64,000 nucleotides of DNA from contig NZ_CP141048.1 in assembly GCF_034627025.1 (NCBI RefSeq), forward strand, positions 2,120,001 through 2,184,000, written 5' to 3'. Positions 8,063 to 17,030 of the stretch are shown in pieces. The notes under the pieces were generated by a model. The model had not been told where the DNA came from and ran no database searches. It saw only the letters and a list, made by a program, of their open reading frames with translations. The position numbers and the translations under genes were made by a program. This stretch comes from Microvirga lotononidis (GTDB lineage Bacteria; Pseudomonadota; Alphaproteobacteria; Rhizobiales; Beijerinckiaceae). Positions within the stretch are counted from its first letter, which is position 1; the number at the start of each line of letters is the position of its first letter.

Positions 8063-10234
8063 ATGAATCGACCGCTGGAACTCTGGGGCGGCCTGGAATG
8101 TACCGTCGCGAGAGTTGGTGACGACTACCGCGATCAGAGCCTGGAGACCGGTCATTACGATCGAATCGCGGATCTCGACCGCATTGCCGAACTCGGGATC
8201 CGCACGTTGCGCTACCCGGTGCTCTGGGAGAGGATTTCTCCCGAGAGCCCGAATCGCACGGACTTTTCCTGGCATGACGAGCGTCTGGCTCACCTTCAGA
8301 AGCTCGACATCCGTGCTATTGCCGGCCTGTGCCATCATGGCAGCGGCCCGCACTACACCCACATGCTCGATCCCGCCTGGCCGGAGCTTCTGGCGCGACA
8401 TGCCGCCAATGTGGCGCAGCGCTATCCGCATCTGGATCTCTATACGCCCGTCAACGAGCCGCTCACGACGGCGCGCTTCTCGGGTCTGTATGGCCATTGG
8501 TACCCGCATGGCACGAGTTACGAAGCCTTCCTCAAGATCCTCGTCAACGAGTGCAAGGCCACCGTCCTGTCCATGCGCGCCATCCGCAAGGTCCGGCCCG
8601 ATGCGCAGCTCGTTCAGACGGACGACATGGGCAAGACCTTTTCGACCCCGACACTCGCCTATCAGGCCGAGCACGAGAATCAGCGGCGCTTCCTGAGCTT
8701 CGACCTTCTCTGCGGCATGGTCGACCGGGACCATCCCTGGTGGAACATCTTCCTGGAGAACGGTGTCGCGCAGGACGATCTCGAGCTTCTTCTCGAAGCG
8801 GATGCCGCGCCCGATATCATCGGCATCAATCATTATCTCACAAGCGAGCGTTATCTCGACGAGCGCATGGCGCGCTATCCCGAGCATCATTGGGGCGGCA
8901 ACGGCAGGCATCGCTATGCGGATGCGGAGGCCGTCCGCATGCCCCTGCCGCCGTCCGAGCTCGGACCCGCCGCCCGCCTGCGGGAGGTGTGGGAACGCTA
9001 TAAGCGACCCATGGCCGTCACGGAGGCGCATCACGGCAGCTCCCGCGACGATCAGCTGCGCTGGCTCACGGAAATCTGGAAAGACGTCAACACGCTGCGC
9101 AACGAGGGCGCGGATATCCGGGCCGTGACCGTCTGGTCCCTCTATGGCGCCGTCGATTGGAACAGCCTGCTCACTCGCCGCAATGGTTTCTACGAGCCGG
9201 GACCCTTCGATGTGCGGGCTCCCGAGCCGCGCCGCACGGCGCTCGCGCATGCGGCGGAAGCACTCGCCAGGACCGGCACCTTCGATCATCCGGTGCTTGA
9301 TCGCGCAGGCTGGTGGAAGCGGGACATCCGATTCTACAAGCCGCCGGCGCGGCAGTCGAAATCCTGCTGGCTCGCCGATGCGCCGCGACAAATCCTGATC
9401 ACGGGCGCCACGGGAACGCTCGGCCGAGCCTATTCCCGCCTGTGCGATTTCCGCGGGCTCAATCATGTGCTGCTCTCGCGCCAGGAGATGGACATCGCCG
9501 ATCCGAAGAGCGTCTCCGAGGCTCTCGCGTGCTATCGTCCCTGGGCCGTGATCAACACAGCCGGCTATGTCCGCGTGGTGGAGGCCGAGAACGACAGGGA
9601 AGCCTGCTTCCGGGAGAACGTCATCGGGGCGGAGATACTGGCGAGGGCCTGTGCCGATCTCGGCATTCCCCTCGTGACCTTTTCATCCGATCTCGTGTTC
9701 GACGGGACGCTGGGGCAGCCTTACGTCGAGAGCGACGAGGTCAATCCCACGACCGTCTATGGCGAGAGCAAAGCCGAGGCGGAGCGCAGGGTGCTGGCGG
9801 CGCACGACAAGGCTCTCGTCCTGCGCACGAGTGCCTTCTTCGGTCCGTGGGACCGCTACAATTTCGTCTGGTCGATCCTGAATACCCTCAGCAAGGGCGA
9901 GGGCGTGCGGGCGAGCCTCGATGTCGTGTCGCCCACCTATGTGCCCGATCTCGTGAACACCTCGCTCGATCTCCTGATCGACGGCGGCACGGGCATCTGG
10001 CACATGGCCAATATCGGCGAAACGTCGTGGCGCGACCTCGCCGCCATGGCGGCGGAGCGTGCAGGGTTCGATCCGGGCCTCGTGACCGATGCGGGCGATC
10101 TTCCGGCGCTCAATACGGCTCTGTTCACGGAGCGCGGCATTCTCATGCCGCGGCTCGACAGCGCCCTCGACCGGTTCTTCATCGACAGCGAAGTGGAATG
10201 GTCCGACGACGCGTTGAAGATAGCCGCCGAGTAG
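8063..10234 (+). CDS. fusion protein: GH1-like glycosidase + RmlD-type dTDP-4-dehydrorhamnose reductase
   Basis: 723 residues in two domains. Residues about 1-390 look like a glycoside hydrolase family 1 barrel: TPVNEPL (acid/base Glu near 132) and VTEAHHGS (nucleophile-position Glu). From about residue 425 a short-chain-dehydrogenase domain starts with ILITGATGTLGRAYSRLC, then INTAGYVRVVEAE, TFSSDLVFDG and TVYGESKAEAE (YxxxK), as in RmlD, which makes dTDP-L-rhamnose. The protein may act on a deoxysugar-containing glycan or may have lost one activity. The ATG at 8063 was preferred because GGAG lies 6 bp upstream; in-frame starts at 8033 and 8060 have poorer spacing. A terminator follows. The fusion is unusual, but both halves keep their key motifs. 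Confidence 0.8.
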   Translation: MNRPLELWGGLECTVARVGDDYRDQSLETGHYDRIADLDRIAELGIRTLRYPVLWERISPESPNRTDFSWHDERLAHLQKLDIRAIAGLCHHGSGPHYTHMLDPAWPELLARHAANVAQRYPHLDLYTPVNEPLTTARFSGLYGHWYPHGTSYEAFLKILVNECKATVLSMRAIRKVRPDAQLVQTDDMGKTFSTPTLAYQAEHENQRRFLSFDLLCGMVDRDHPWWNIFLENGVAQDDLELLLEADAAPDIIGINHYLTSERYLDERMARYPEHHWGGNGRHRYADAEAVRMPLPPSELGPAARLREVWERYKRPMAVTEAHHGSSRDDQLRWLTEIWKDVNTLRNEGADIRAVTVWSLYGAVDWNSLLTRRNGFYEPGPFDVRAPEPRRTALAHAAEALARTGTFDHPVLDRAGWWKRDIRFYKPPARQSKSCWLADAPRQILITGATGTLGRAYSRLCDFRGLNHVLLSRQEMDIADPKSVSEALACYRPWAVINTAGYVRVVEAENDREACFRENVIGAEILARACADLGIPLVTFSSDLVFDGTLGQPYVESDEVNPTTVYGESKAEAERRVLAAHDKALVLRTSAFFGPWDRYNFVWSILNTLSKGEGVRASLDVVSPTYVPDLVNTSLDLLIDGGTGIWHMANIGETSWRDLAAMAAERAGFDPGLVTDAGDLPALNTALFTERGILMPRLDSALDRFFIDSEVEWSDDALKIAAE

Positions 10235-10260
10235 GCCCTTCAGCATCAGAACGAAAGAAA

Positions 10261-10290
10261 GGCGGCCGGATCGCTCCGGCCGCCTTTGTT
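10261..10290. terminator. bidirectional Rho-independent terminator
   Basis: A 10-bp perfect GC stem (GGCGGCCGGA / TCCGGCCGCC) with a TCGC loop is followed by TTTGTT on the plus strand and by TTTCTTTC on the minus strand. It lies between the convergent GH1-RmlD and GH2 genes and can serve both. Confidence 0.85.
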
Positions 10291-10311
10291 GATATCGTGC
10301 GACCTGAAGTG

Positions 10312-13062
10312 TTAAGCCGCAGCCTCCGCCGCCCGGACGGCTTCCTCGAGGCGCGCGGCCCGGGATTCCACGGCCAGCTCCACCAGCGCGTCCGTCAGCA
10401 CCGTGGCGGTCGGGTCGGCCAGAGCCTCGTCCCGGAACAGGCGCAGGGTCGAGGCAACCAAGCGGCCGCGGCCGTAGGAACGTTCGACGCCGAGCGCGAC
10501 CGGCTTGTGGATCCAGCCGACCACGAGGCCGGAGAACACGCGGGCCTGGAAATCGAGCAGGTTGCAGTTGGCGATCACGTAGTCCGGCAGCACCCGGTCC
10601 ATCGTCTCGTCGAGCAGCGGGCCCGACGGGAAGCGGGCGAAGTGGCCCTGGCGCCGCAGCCAGCCGAAGGACGACGCCCAGTCGCCCGACCAGAGGGTGC
10701 CGGCGCGCGCCTGCACCTTCACGGCCTGCCAGTGCGGGAAGAACGGATAAAGGCTCATATCCTCTTCCGGCAGGAGCAGAAGCTTGGCGCCCGCCCGCAC
10801 GTGATCCGCGATGGCCTTGTTGTGCGTGCGCGACACGATCAGGGTTGATTCCTCGAAGGCGCGGGCCAGGGTGTAGCCCAGGGCCTGGAAGCGCTCGCGG
10901 ATGTCCTCGTCCGGCGACCACACCAGTTCGCGGGCATGAACCGGTCGGGTACGCTTGGGATGAATCGCTATGTCGTGGTGGTTATGCGCGACCACGCGTC
11001 CGTCCGCCGTGCGCAGGTCCAAGCTGATGCGCCGCAGCGAGGGCTCGCTCATGTCCGGCAGGCGGATCTCGATAAGGCCGAGATCGAGCACGTTCGGTGC
11101 CTCGATCCGCGGTAGATCGATCACCTGGCTCTCGCCGCAGAGGGAGATCTCCAGCTTGCAGTCCTCAAGAACCTGTCCGGCTCCATGGGCGATGGCCAGG
11201 CCGAGGGACGCCGTCTCGCCCGCCCAGTAGGACGCGCGCTCCCATTTCGGCACGATCACCGTGTCGGAATTGATGATGTGAAACAGCTCATGGAACACGC
11301 GCGGGTTCCGGCGCATGTCGAGAAGGCCGTTGGATTCCCAATGGCAATCGTGCAGTTCGGTGATGACGTAGCCGGCGAGGTTCGGCTTCCGTCGCATGGC
11401 CTCGATCTCATATTTCAAGGCGCGGAACTGCTGCCACTGGGCCGCGATGACGAAGCGGCGCAGGTCGCCGAAGACACGGTCGAGGCTCCAGTCGGAAAAC
11501 CTGTTCTCGACGCCGTGAGCATACATCACGCCCTCGCCCCAGTCGTGCCCCGTCTCGAACCACCAGGGCTCCTCGCCCTTGGCGTCGCGCAGGTCCTTCG
11601 GATAGGGCAGGCCCCAATTGCCGAACTCGGAGCACATCAGCGGCTCGCGCCCCGTGATGACTGCATCGCCGTGAGGCGAGTAGAGCCATGAGGCCCGGTT
11701 CGAGAGTTCGTCGACGAACTGGTCCCACGCCGCGCGGTGATCGGGATAGGCGGCATAGAAGTGATAATCCGCGATGTCGGATTCCACGTGGAAGCTCGGC
11801 GCGAGCGGCGAGTTGTCGACCACGAGGCGCGTCGGGTCGTAGGCCTTCAGCCACGCGAAGGTGCGCTTGAGCCAGTCGCGATGATCCGCGTCGTTGACGA
11901 GATCGACGCCCCAGTTCTCGTTGATGATCGTCCAGATCACGATGGACGGATGATTTCCGTCGCGGTCGACGATGCCTTTCAGCAGCTTTTCCTTGCGCCC
12001 GCGGGAGCGGTCCGTGGCCATGCCGCCGTTCGGCAGCTCGGTCCAGATGAGCATGCCCATCCGGTCCGCCACTTCGTAGTAGCGCGGATCGGCCGCCTTG
12101 ATGTGGCAGCGCAGGCAGTTGAGGCCGAGTTCCTTGGCCTTGCGGAACTGATCTTCCAGGAATTCCACGGAAGGCACTGTGCAGATCGTGTCCGGGTAAT
12201 AGTCCTGGTCGAGAGCGGAGCGCAGGTAGAGCGGCTCTCCGTTAAGATAGAACTTGCCGTTGCGCGTCTCGATCGAGCGGAAGCCGAAATTGTCCGCGAT
12301 CTCGTCCTTCACCTCGCCGTTGCGGATGAACTCGAGGCGAATGCGGTAGAGGTTCGGATGGTCCGGCGACCAAGCGCGCACGTCGTCGATGATGAATTCG
12401 AACGGCATGGAGGTGACGCCCACCTGCGTCTCGTGCATCTCATCGAGCACGACGTCGCCCGATGGGTCCATCACCGCGATGCGGATCTGGGTCGCGTCGG
12501 TGAGCGGACGTGCGAAGAACACGCCGGAACTCACCTTTCCCGTGGTCAGGTTGGGCACGAGGCGGACGCGGTTCATGTGATCGGGGATGCGACGCTCGAA
12601 ATACACCGGCTGCCAGATGCCGGAGAGGGGGCCATACCAGCTCTGCTTGCCGAACGGGATTTCGGCGAAGGGCGAATCCGGAAACTCGGCCGGGTTGTCG
12701 GTCGGGCTATCGACGCGGACCTTGATCTCGTTGGCGCCGGGCTTGAGATGCGGCGTCACGTCGAACGAGAAGGGCAGGAAACCACCCTCGTTGTGGCCCA
12801 CCACCTCGCCGTTGATGAACACCTTGGTGTTGTGAAAGACGGCGCCGAAGCGGATCCAGACGCTGTCGCGCAGCCAAGCTTCGTCGATCTCGATCGTCCT
12901 GCGATAGATGCCGATGCCGGCACGCATGCGCAGATCCGCGAACTGGGCCTGCCACGGACTGGGAACGGTGATCTGGCGAACCTCCGCAGGGCCCGACAGA
13001 CGATCGTCGGCCACGTGCAAAAATTCCCAATTCCCATCCAGACTGATGCGATTGTCCTGCAT
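10312..13062 (-). CDS. glycoside hydrolase family 2 protein (beta-glucuronidase/galactosidase-like)
   Basis: 916 residues. The N-terminal jelly-roll sugar-binding domain (about 1-165) begins ISLDGNWEFLHVAD, with YRRTIEIDEAW and VFINGEVVGHNEGGFLPF. An immunoglobulin-like domain follows, then the TIM barrel with FGFRSIETRNGKFYLNGEPL. The acid/base glutamate is in TIINEN (about 379) and the nucleophile candidate in MCSEFGNWG (about 480). The last 200 residues are an extra C-terminal region ending in an alanine-rich helix. The fold retains beta-glycosides; the specific sugar is unknown. There is no signal peptide, so it appears cytoplasmic. AGGAG lies 7 bp before the ATG. It is convergent with the GT-glf-GH1/RmlD operon and probably belongs to the same glycan system. 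Confidence 0.85.
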   Translation of the reverse strand: MQDNRISLDGNWEFLHVADDRLSGPAEVRQITVPSPWQAQFADLRMRAGIGIYRRTIEIDEAWLRDSVWIRFGAVFHNTKVFINGEVVGHNEGGFLPFSFDVTPHLKPGANEIKVRVDSPTDNPAEFPDSPFAEIPFGKQSWYGPLSGIWQPVYFERRIPDHMNRVRLVPNLTTGKVSSGVFFARPLTDATQIRIAVMDPSGDVVLDEMHETQVGVTSMPFEFIIDDVRAWSPDHPNLYRIRLEFIRNGEVKDEIADNFGFRSIETRNGKFYLNGEPLYLRSALDQDYYPDTICTVPSVEFLEDQFRKAKELGLNCLRCHIKAADPRYYEVADRMGMLIWTELPNGGMATDRSRGRKEKLLKGIVDRDGNHPSIVIWTIINENWGVDLVNDADHRDWLKRTFAWLKAYDPTRLVVDNSPLAPSFHVESDIADYHFYAAYPDHRAAWDQFVDELSNRASWLYSPHGDAVITGREPLMCSEFGNWGLPYPKDLRDAKGEEPWWFETGHDWGEGVMYAHGVENRFSDWSLDRVFGDLRRFVIAAQWQQFRALKYEIEAMRRKPNLAGYVITELHDCHWESNGLLDMRRNPRVFHELFHIINSDTVIVPKWERASYWAGETASLGLAIAHGAGQVLEDCKLEISLCGESQVIDLPRIEAPNVLDLGLIEIRLPDMSEPSLRRISLDLRTADGRVVAHNHHDIAIHPKRTRPVHARELVWSPDEDIRERFQALGYTLARAFEESTLIVSRTHNKAIADHVRAGAKLLLLPEEDMSLYPFFPHWQAVKVQARAGTLWSGDWASSFGWLRRQGHFARFPSGPLLDETMDRVLPDYVIANCNLLDFQARVFSGLVVGWIHKPVALGVERSYGRGRLVASTLRLFRDEALADPTATVLTDALVELAVESRAARLEEAVRAAEAAA

Positions 13063-13382
13063 GACATCTCCTTGAATCAGAGATTACCCAAGGGTTTCGA
13101 AAGCGGCGAAAACATGACTGAAGGCAGGCCACGCGGGAAGGTATCCCGCCTGCGACATCGCGCGTCACCGAGCCGTGCTCGTCTCATCGCCCCTCGTCTC
13201 TGACCGTGGTTGGTGGTCCGTTTCGAACAACGGTGAAAAGCTTCATTGGATCCAAGGTGACGAGCGGCTCCGGCACCTCGATCCAGCTGGGGTGACAGGA
13301 ACCGGCTCTTCCATCTCGCGTTGCCCTGACAATGCCGAGCCTCGCCGCTCGCCCGACACCCTGTTTCTCAAAGAGGCTACAG
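13063..13382. other. divergent intergenic region, 320 bp
   Basis: This stretch separates the GH2 gene (minus) from a small membrane protein gene (plus). I see no coding region, hairpin terminator or known regulatory RNA in it. It must carry the two divergent promoters, but no hexamer pair is convincing by eye. Confidence 0.5.
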
Positions 13383-13673
13383 ATGGCTCAACAGATTCCA
13401 GACGATCGCGCCCGACAGGGAGGATCAGGCCGCCCGGTTCTGGGCGTTCTGATCGGTTCGCTCCTGCTCCTCGCCGTGGCCGTTTCCGGCTATCTCATCT
13501 GGGCGGGCTCCACGTCCCCCGACGATCCGGGAACCGATGCGGCTCGCGCCAATGTGACGGGCTCGACGACCGGATCGTCCAATGCCAACCCCACCAATCG
13601 GACATCGCCGGCCAACCCGGCTTATCCGGCCCCGGGCGCGCGGCCTTCGGCCAACGACGCGCCGAAGCCATAA
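13383..13673 (+). CDS. small single-pass membrane protein, 96 aa
   Basis: 96 residues: a polar cytoplasmic head (AQQIPDDRARQGGSGRP), one clear transmembrane helix (VLGVLIGSLLLLAVAVSGYL) and a periplasmic tail rich in Ser, Thr, Asn, Pro and Ala that looks disordered. No enzymatic motif is present and I do not recognise a named family. The ATG at 13383 was chosen because GAGG lies 10 bp upstream and the longer frame adds only unlikely residues. A strong terminator follows, so the gene is monocistronic. Confidence 0.75.
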   Translation: MAQQIPDDRARQGGSGRPVLGVLIGSLLLLAVAVSGYLIWAGSTSPDDPGTDAARANVTGSTTGSSNANPTNRTSPANPAYPAPGARPSANDAPKP

Positions 13674-13690
13674 TCAAATTCCCTAACGGA

Positions 13691-13727
13691 AGCCGGGAGA
13701 GGCGCTCGTGCCCTCCCGGCTTTTTTG
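13691..13727 (+). terminator. Rho-independent terminator
   Basis: The stem AGCCGGGAG / CTCCCGGCT with a 13-base loop is followed by TTTTTTG. It lies 18 bp after the stop codon of the small membrane protein gene. Confidence 0.85.
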
Positions 13728-13890
13728 TTGCGCTTCGTCGATGAGGCGGCGACTTTTCGCCGTAATGATTCGCAAAGAACCGGCCCGCTGACGCATCCTG
13801 CTGCGAAGATGTGCCGGTCTTGATCGCCCGCGCGGACGTCCCGTTCGCGCCGGGCGATGCACTCATGAGAATGCGACGGGGTTGGACTGA

Positions 13891-16434
13891 ATGACGAGGA
13901 TTGGCATGAAGGGGCTCTTCCGGGCCGCTGCGATCGTGTTGAGCATGGCAGCGGGCGGCGCGTCCTATGCGCAGCAGGCTCAGACCTCTCCCAATGCCCA
14001 GCCCCCGGCACAAGCCCCGGCCACGCCCCAGATCCAGGCGCCCGCTCCGGCCGTGGCCCCGGCACCGGTGTCGCCGGAGACGAAGGCCGCCCGCGCCAAG
14101 CTCGACGGCTTCAAGGCCGATCTCGAACAGAAGGAGGCTGCGATCCAGGGCCGTGTCATGGCTGACGCGGACCTGCAGAATATCCGTCAGCAGCTCGAGC
14201 CGATCATCGCCGAGATCCGCAAGGTCATCGAGGAGCAGGCGCCCAAGCTCGATGCCAGCAAGCAGCGCCTGAGCCAGCTCGGGCCGAAGCCCGACAAAGG
14301 ACAGCCGGAGGAAAGCGCCGACGTGGCCCGCGATCGTGCCGAGCGCGAGGCCGCCGTGGCGGAACTCGACGAGACCCAGCGGCTCGGGCGCGCCCTCCTG
14401 GTCCAGGCCGAGCAGCTGAGCACCCAGATCGGCGACCTGCGGCGCTCGGGTTTCACCCGCGCCCTGTTCGAGCAGAGCGACGGTCTCATCAGCCCCAGCC
14501 TCTGGATGAATGTGGTCCAGGCCGTTCCGCGGGAGTTGCGGTCGTTGGGAATCGTCATGGGCGATGCCCTGGAGCAGCTCCAGCGGACCACCTCGCTCGG
14601 GGTCCTGCTGCTCATGGGATTGGCCATTGGCGTGGCGATCGCCCTTTATGCCGGGCGGCGCTCCATCGCGCCGCGCCTGGTCCGGCGCGATCCCGCCATC
14701 GTCGATCCGGCGCGCCGCAGCCGTCTCCTGGCCGCTCTGGGCGTTCTGATCCTGGGGGCCGGCCCGGCCATCGCGGGCAGCTGGATCGTCTGGGTGGCCT
14801 TCGATTCCGTCGATATCGTCCCGTCGCGGATCGAGCAAGTCGGCAAGGCCATCCTGAGCGGCCTCGCCTTCATCGCCTTCGTGCGGGCCCTGATCGACGC
14901 GATCCTGGCGCCGGACCATACGTCCTGGCGGCTGATCCCGGTCCGGGATGCCTCCGCCGCCCGGATCATGAGCTTCTCCGTCACCCTGGCGACCGTCATG
15001 GTCGTCGGCAAGGTCATCGAGTCGTTCAACGCCGCCATCGCGGCAGCCTTGCCCATCACCGTCATGACCCGGGCGGTCTTCGCCCTGGCATGGGCCCTCG
15101 TCTTCGCCGAACTCCTGCGGCGCTTCGCGGCTCGCGAGAACCAGGACGAAGCCTGTCTCGGTCCTTACGTCTCGCAGGACGTAGACATCGGCGGGCCTCT
15201 GCGCAGCCTCGGCTGGTTCCTCGTCGCCCTCATCGTCGGCAGCGTGCTCGGCGGCTATGTGGCGCTGGCCTCCTTCCTGGTCGATCAGGCCGCCTGGATC
15301 TCCATCGTGGTCGCGCTGGTTGGGCTGTGCGTCGCACTCGCGGACGAATTCATTGGCGGTTCCTTACGCGGGCAGACGAGGCTTGCCACCACGCTCCAGG
15401 CCAATACGGGTCTGCGCCGCCGCTCCCTGGAGCAGATCGGCGTCCTCGGCAGCGGCTTTGCGCGGCTGGCCCTCATCGTCATCGGCTTCCTGCTGGTGCT
15501 GGCGCCGTGGGGCATCGAATCCACCGACGTGACGGGCTCCCTGCGGGCCATGTTCTTCGGGTTCAGCGTGGGCGACGTCACGATCTCCCTGTCGTCGATC
15601 CTCATCGCGGCCGCGCTGTTCGCCGCGGGCTTCGCGGTCACGCGCATGGTCCAGCGCTGGCTCAACAACACCTTCCTCCCGGCGACGGACCTCGATGCGG
15701 GCCTGCGCAACTCGATCAGCACGGCGGCGGGTTATGTGGGCGTCATCATCGCGGGCGTGCTCGCCTTCACCTACCTGGGCCTCAGCCTGGAGCGGGTGAC
15801 CATCGTGGCCGGCGCGCTCTCGGTCGGTATCGGTTTCGGCCTGCAATCCATCGTCAACAACTTCATCTCGGGCCTGATCCTGCTCTGGGAGCGTCCGATC
15901 CGCGTCGGCGACCTCGTGGTCGTGGGCGACGGGGAGGGCTACGTGCGCCGGATCAACGTGCGCTCGACGGAAATCCAGGCCTTCGACCGCTCGACGATCA
16001 TCGTGCCGAACTCGAACCTGATCTCCGGCATCGTCCGCAACCGCGTGCGCAACGACCGGGTCGGCCGCGTGCTCGTCTCGGTTCCCGTTCCCCGGGCCTC
16101 GGATCCGGACCAGGTCGCGGAGATCATGCGCAAGGCGGCGCTCGCCCACCGCGAGATCATGAGCGAGCCGACGCCCCGGGTTCTGTTCAAGAAGGTCACG
16201 GAAAACACCATCGATTTCGATCTCGTCTGCTTCGTGGACGACATTGATTCCGCTGGCCGCGTCTCCAGCGACATCTATTTCGAGATCTTCCGCGGCCTGC
16301 GGAAGGCCGGCATCGGCGTTCCTGCGCCGGCGCCTGCTCCCGCGCCGGACGAAGAGCCGCAGGACAAGGCCCCGAAGGCGGACGAGAAAGAGGACGAAAC
16401 CTTAACCCTTCTCAAGGATAAGACGCCCGCATGA
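13891..16434 (+). CDS. MscS-family mechanosensitive channel with DUF3772 N-terminus
   Basis: 847 residues. A signal peptide (ending ASYAQQ) is followed by a Pro/Ala-rich linker, a helical periplasmic DUF3772-type region to about residue 200, roughly ten hydrophobic membrane segments, and the MscS core: the pore-lining helix region (VTIVAGALSVGIGFGLQ), the SGLILLWERPIRVGDLV beta domain and the cytoplasmic cage. This is the layout of the large MscK-like channels that release solutes on hypo-osmotic shock. The C-terminal tail is Pro/Ala- then Glu/Lys-rich. The ATG at 13906 is an equally good start, with GAGGA five bases before it. The CAP lipoprotein gene overlaps the stop by 4 bp, so the two proteins are probably made together. 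Confidence 0.9.
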   Translation: MTRIGMKGLFRAAAIVLSMAAGGASYAQQAQTSPNAQPPAQAPATPQIQAPAPAVAPAPVSPETKAARAKLDGFKADLEQKEAAIQGRVMADADLQNIRQQLEPIIAEIRKVIEEQAPKLDASKQRLSQLGPKPDKGQPEESADVARDRAEREAAVAELDETQRLGRALLVQAEQLSTQIGDLRRSGFTRALFEQSDGLISPSLWMNVVQAVPRELRSLGIVMGDALEQLQRTTSLGVLLLMGLAIGVAIALYAGRRSIAPRLVRRDPAIVDPARRSRLLAALGVLILGAGPAIAGSWIVWVAFDSVDIVPSRIEQVGKAILSGLAFIAFVRALIDAILAPDHTSWRLIPVRDASAARIMSFSVTLATVMVVGKVIESFNAAIAAALPITVMTRAVFALAWALVFAELLRRFAARENQDEACLGPYVSQDVDIGGPLRSLGWFLVALIVGSVLGGYVALASFLVDQAAWISIVVALVGLCVALADEFIGGSLRGQTRLATTLQANTGLRRRSLEQIGVLGSGFARLALIVIGFLLVLAPWGIESTDVTGSLRAMFFGFSVGDVTISLSSILIAAALFAAGFAVTRMVQRWLNNTFLPATDLDAGLRNSISTAAGYVGVIIAGVLAFTYLGLSLERVTIVAGALSVGIGFGLQSIVNNFISGLILLWERPIRVGDLVVVGDGEGYVRRINVRSTEIQAFDRSTIIVPNSNLISGIVRNRVRNDRVGRVLVSVPVPRASDPDQVAEIMRKAALAHREIMSEPTPRVLFKKVTENTIDFDLVCFVDDIDSAGRVSSDIYFEIFRGLRKAGIGVPAPAPAPAPDEEPQDKAPKADEKEDETLTLLKDKTPA

Positions 16435-16928
16435 AGCGTCTCATCCCGTTGATCCTCCCCGCCCTCGCTCTGGCCGCCTGCCAGAGCGAGAAGCCTGCCC
16501 AGCGCAGCCAGACCCCGAGCTTCTACGTCTCCATGGCGAGCGCCGATGCCCGGGTGGACGCCGCCATGGCGCGCGACATGATTGGCGCCTATCGCGGCAA
16601 CAACGGCTTGCGTCCCCTGACCCTCGATCCTGATCTTCAGGCCGCCGCCCAGGCGGAGGCCGATGCGATGGCTCGCGCCGACAAGCCGAGCTCGGCCGAA
16701 ACCTTCAAGGCCCGTCTGAGCTCCAGAGGATTTGCGGCACCGGCCGCCAATATTTCGGCCGGCTACCACACCTTGGCCGAGGCCTTCTCCGGCTGGCGCG
16801 AGAGCCCGCAGCACAACCGGGTTCTCCTCGATTCCAAGGCGACCCGGATCGGGATCGCGACGGCCTATGCGCCGAACTCCAAGTACAAGGTCTATTGGGT
16901 TCTGGCGGTTGCCGCCGACAGGCGCTGA
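16431..16928 (+). CDS. CAP (SCP/PR1)-domain lipoprotein
   Basis: 165 residues. The lipoprotein signal has lipobox LAAC at about residues 14-17. A CAP domain follows: YRGNNGLRPLTLDPDLQAAAQAEADAMARAD, NISAGYHTLAEAFSGWRESPQHNRVLLD and the C-terminal YWVLAVA. The conserved histidine of SPQHN is present. Bacterial CAP proteins are secreted or anchored and of mostly unknown function. The start overlaps the MscS-type channel stop (ATGA), which suggests a functional link with the channel at the envelope. Confidence 0.88.
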   Translation: MKRLIPLILPALALAACQSEKPAQRSQTPSFYVSMASADARVDAAMARDMIGAYRGNNGLRPLTLDPDLQAAAQAEADAMARADKPSSAETFKARLSSRGFAAPAANISAGYHTLAEAFSGWRESPQHNRVLLDSKATRIGIATAYAPNSKYKVYWVLAVAADRR

Positions 16929-17030
16929 CGACATGCCGCGTCCCGGAGCGCGGCCATTCCGGAACCTAACCTATGTGAACGCGCTTTAGCTTGAGGAACT
17001 CTCAAGCTCAACGAGTACGCGTTTCGTCAC

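Noticed and set aside
16988..17008. AGCTTGAG / CTCAAGCT hairpin as a terminator after the CAP gene
   Set aside because: The stem is perfect, but no T-run follows on either strand, so termination is not supported.
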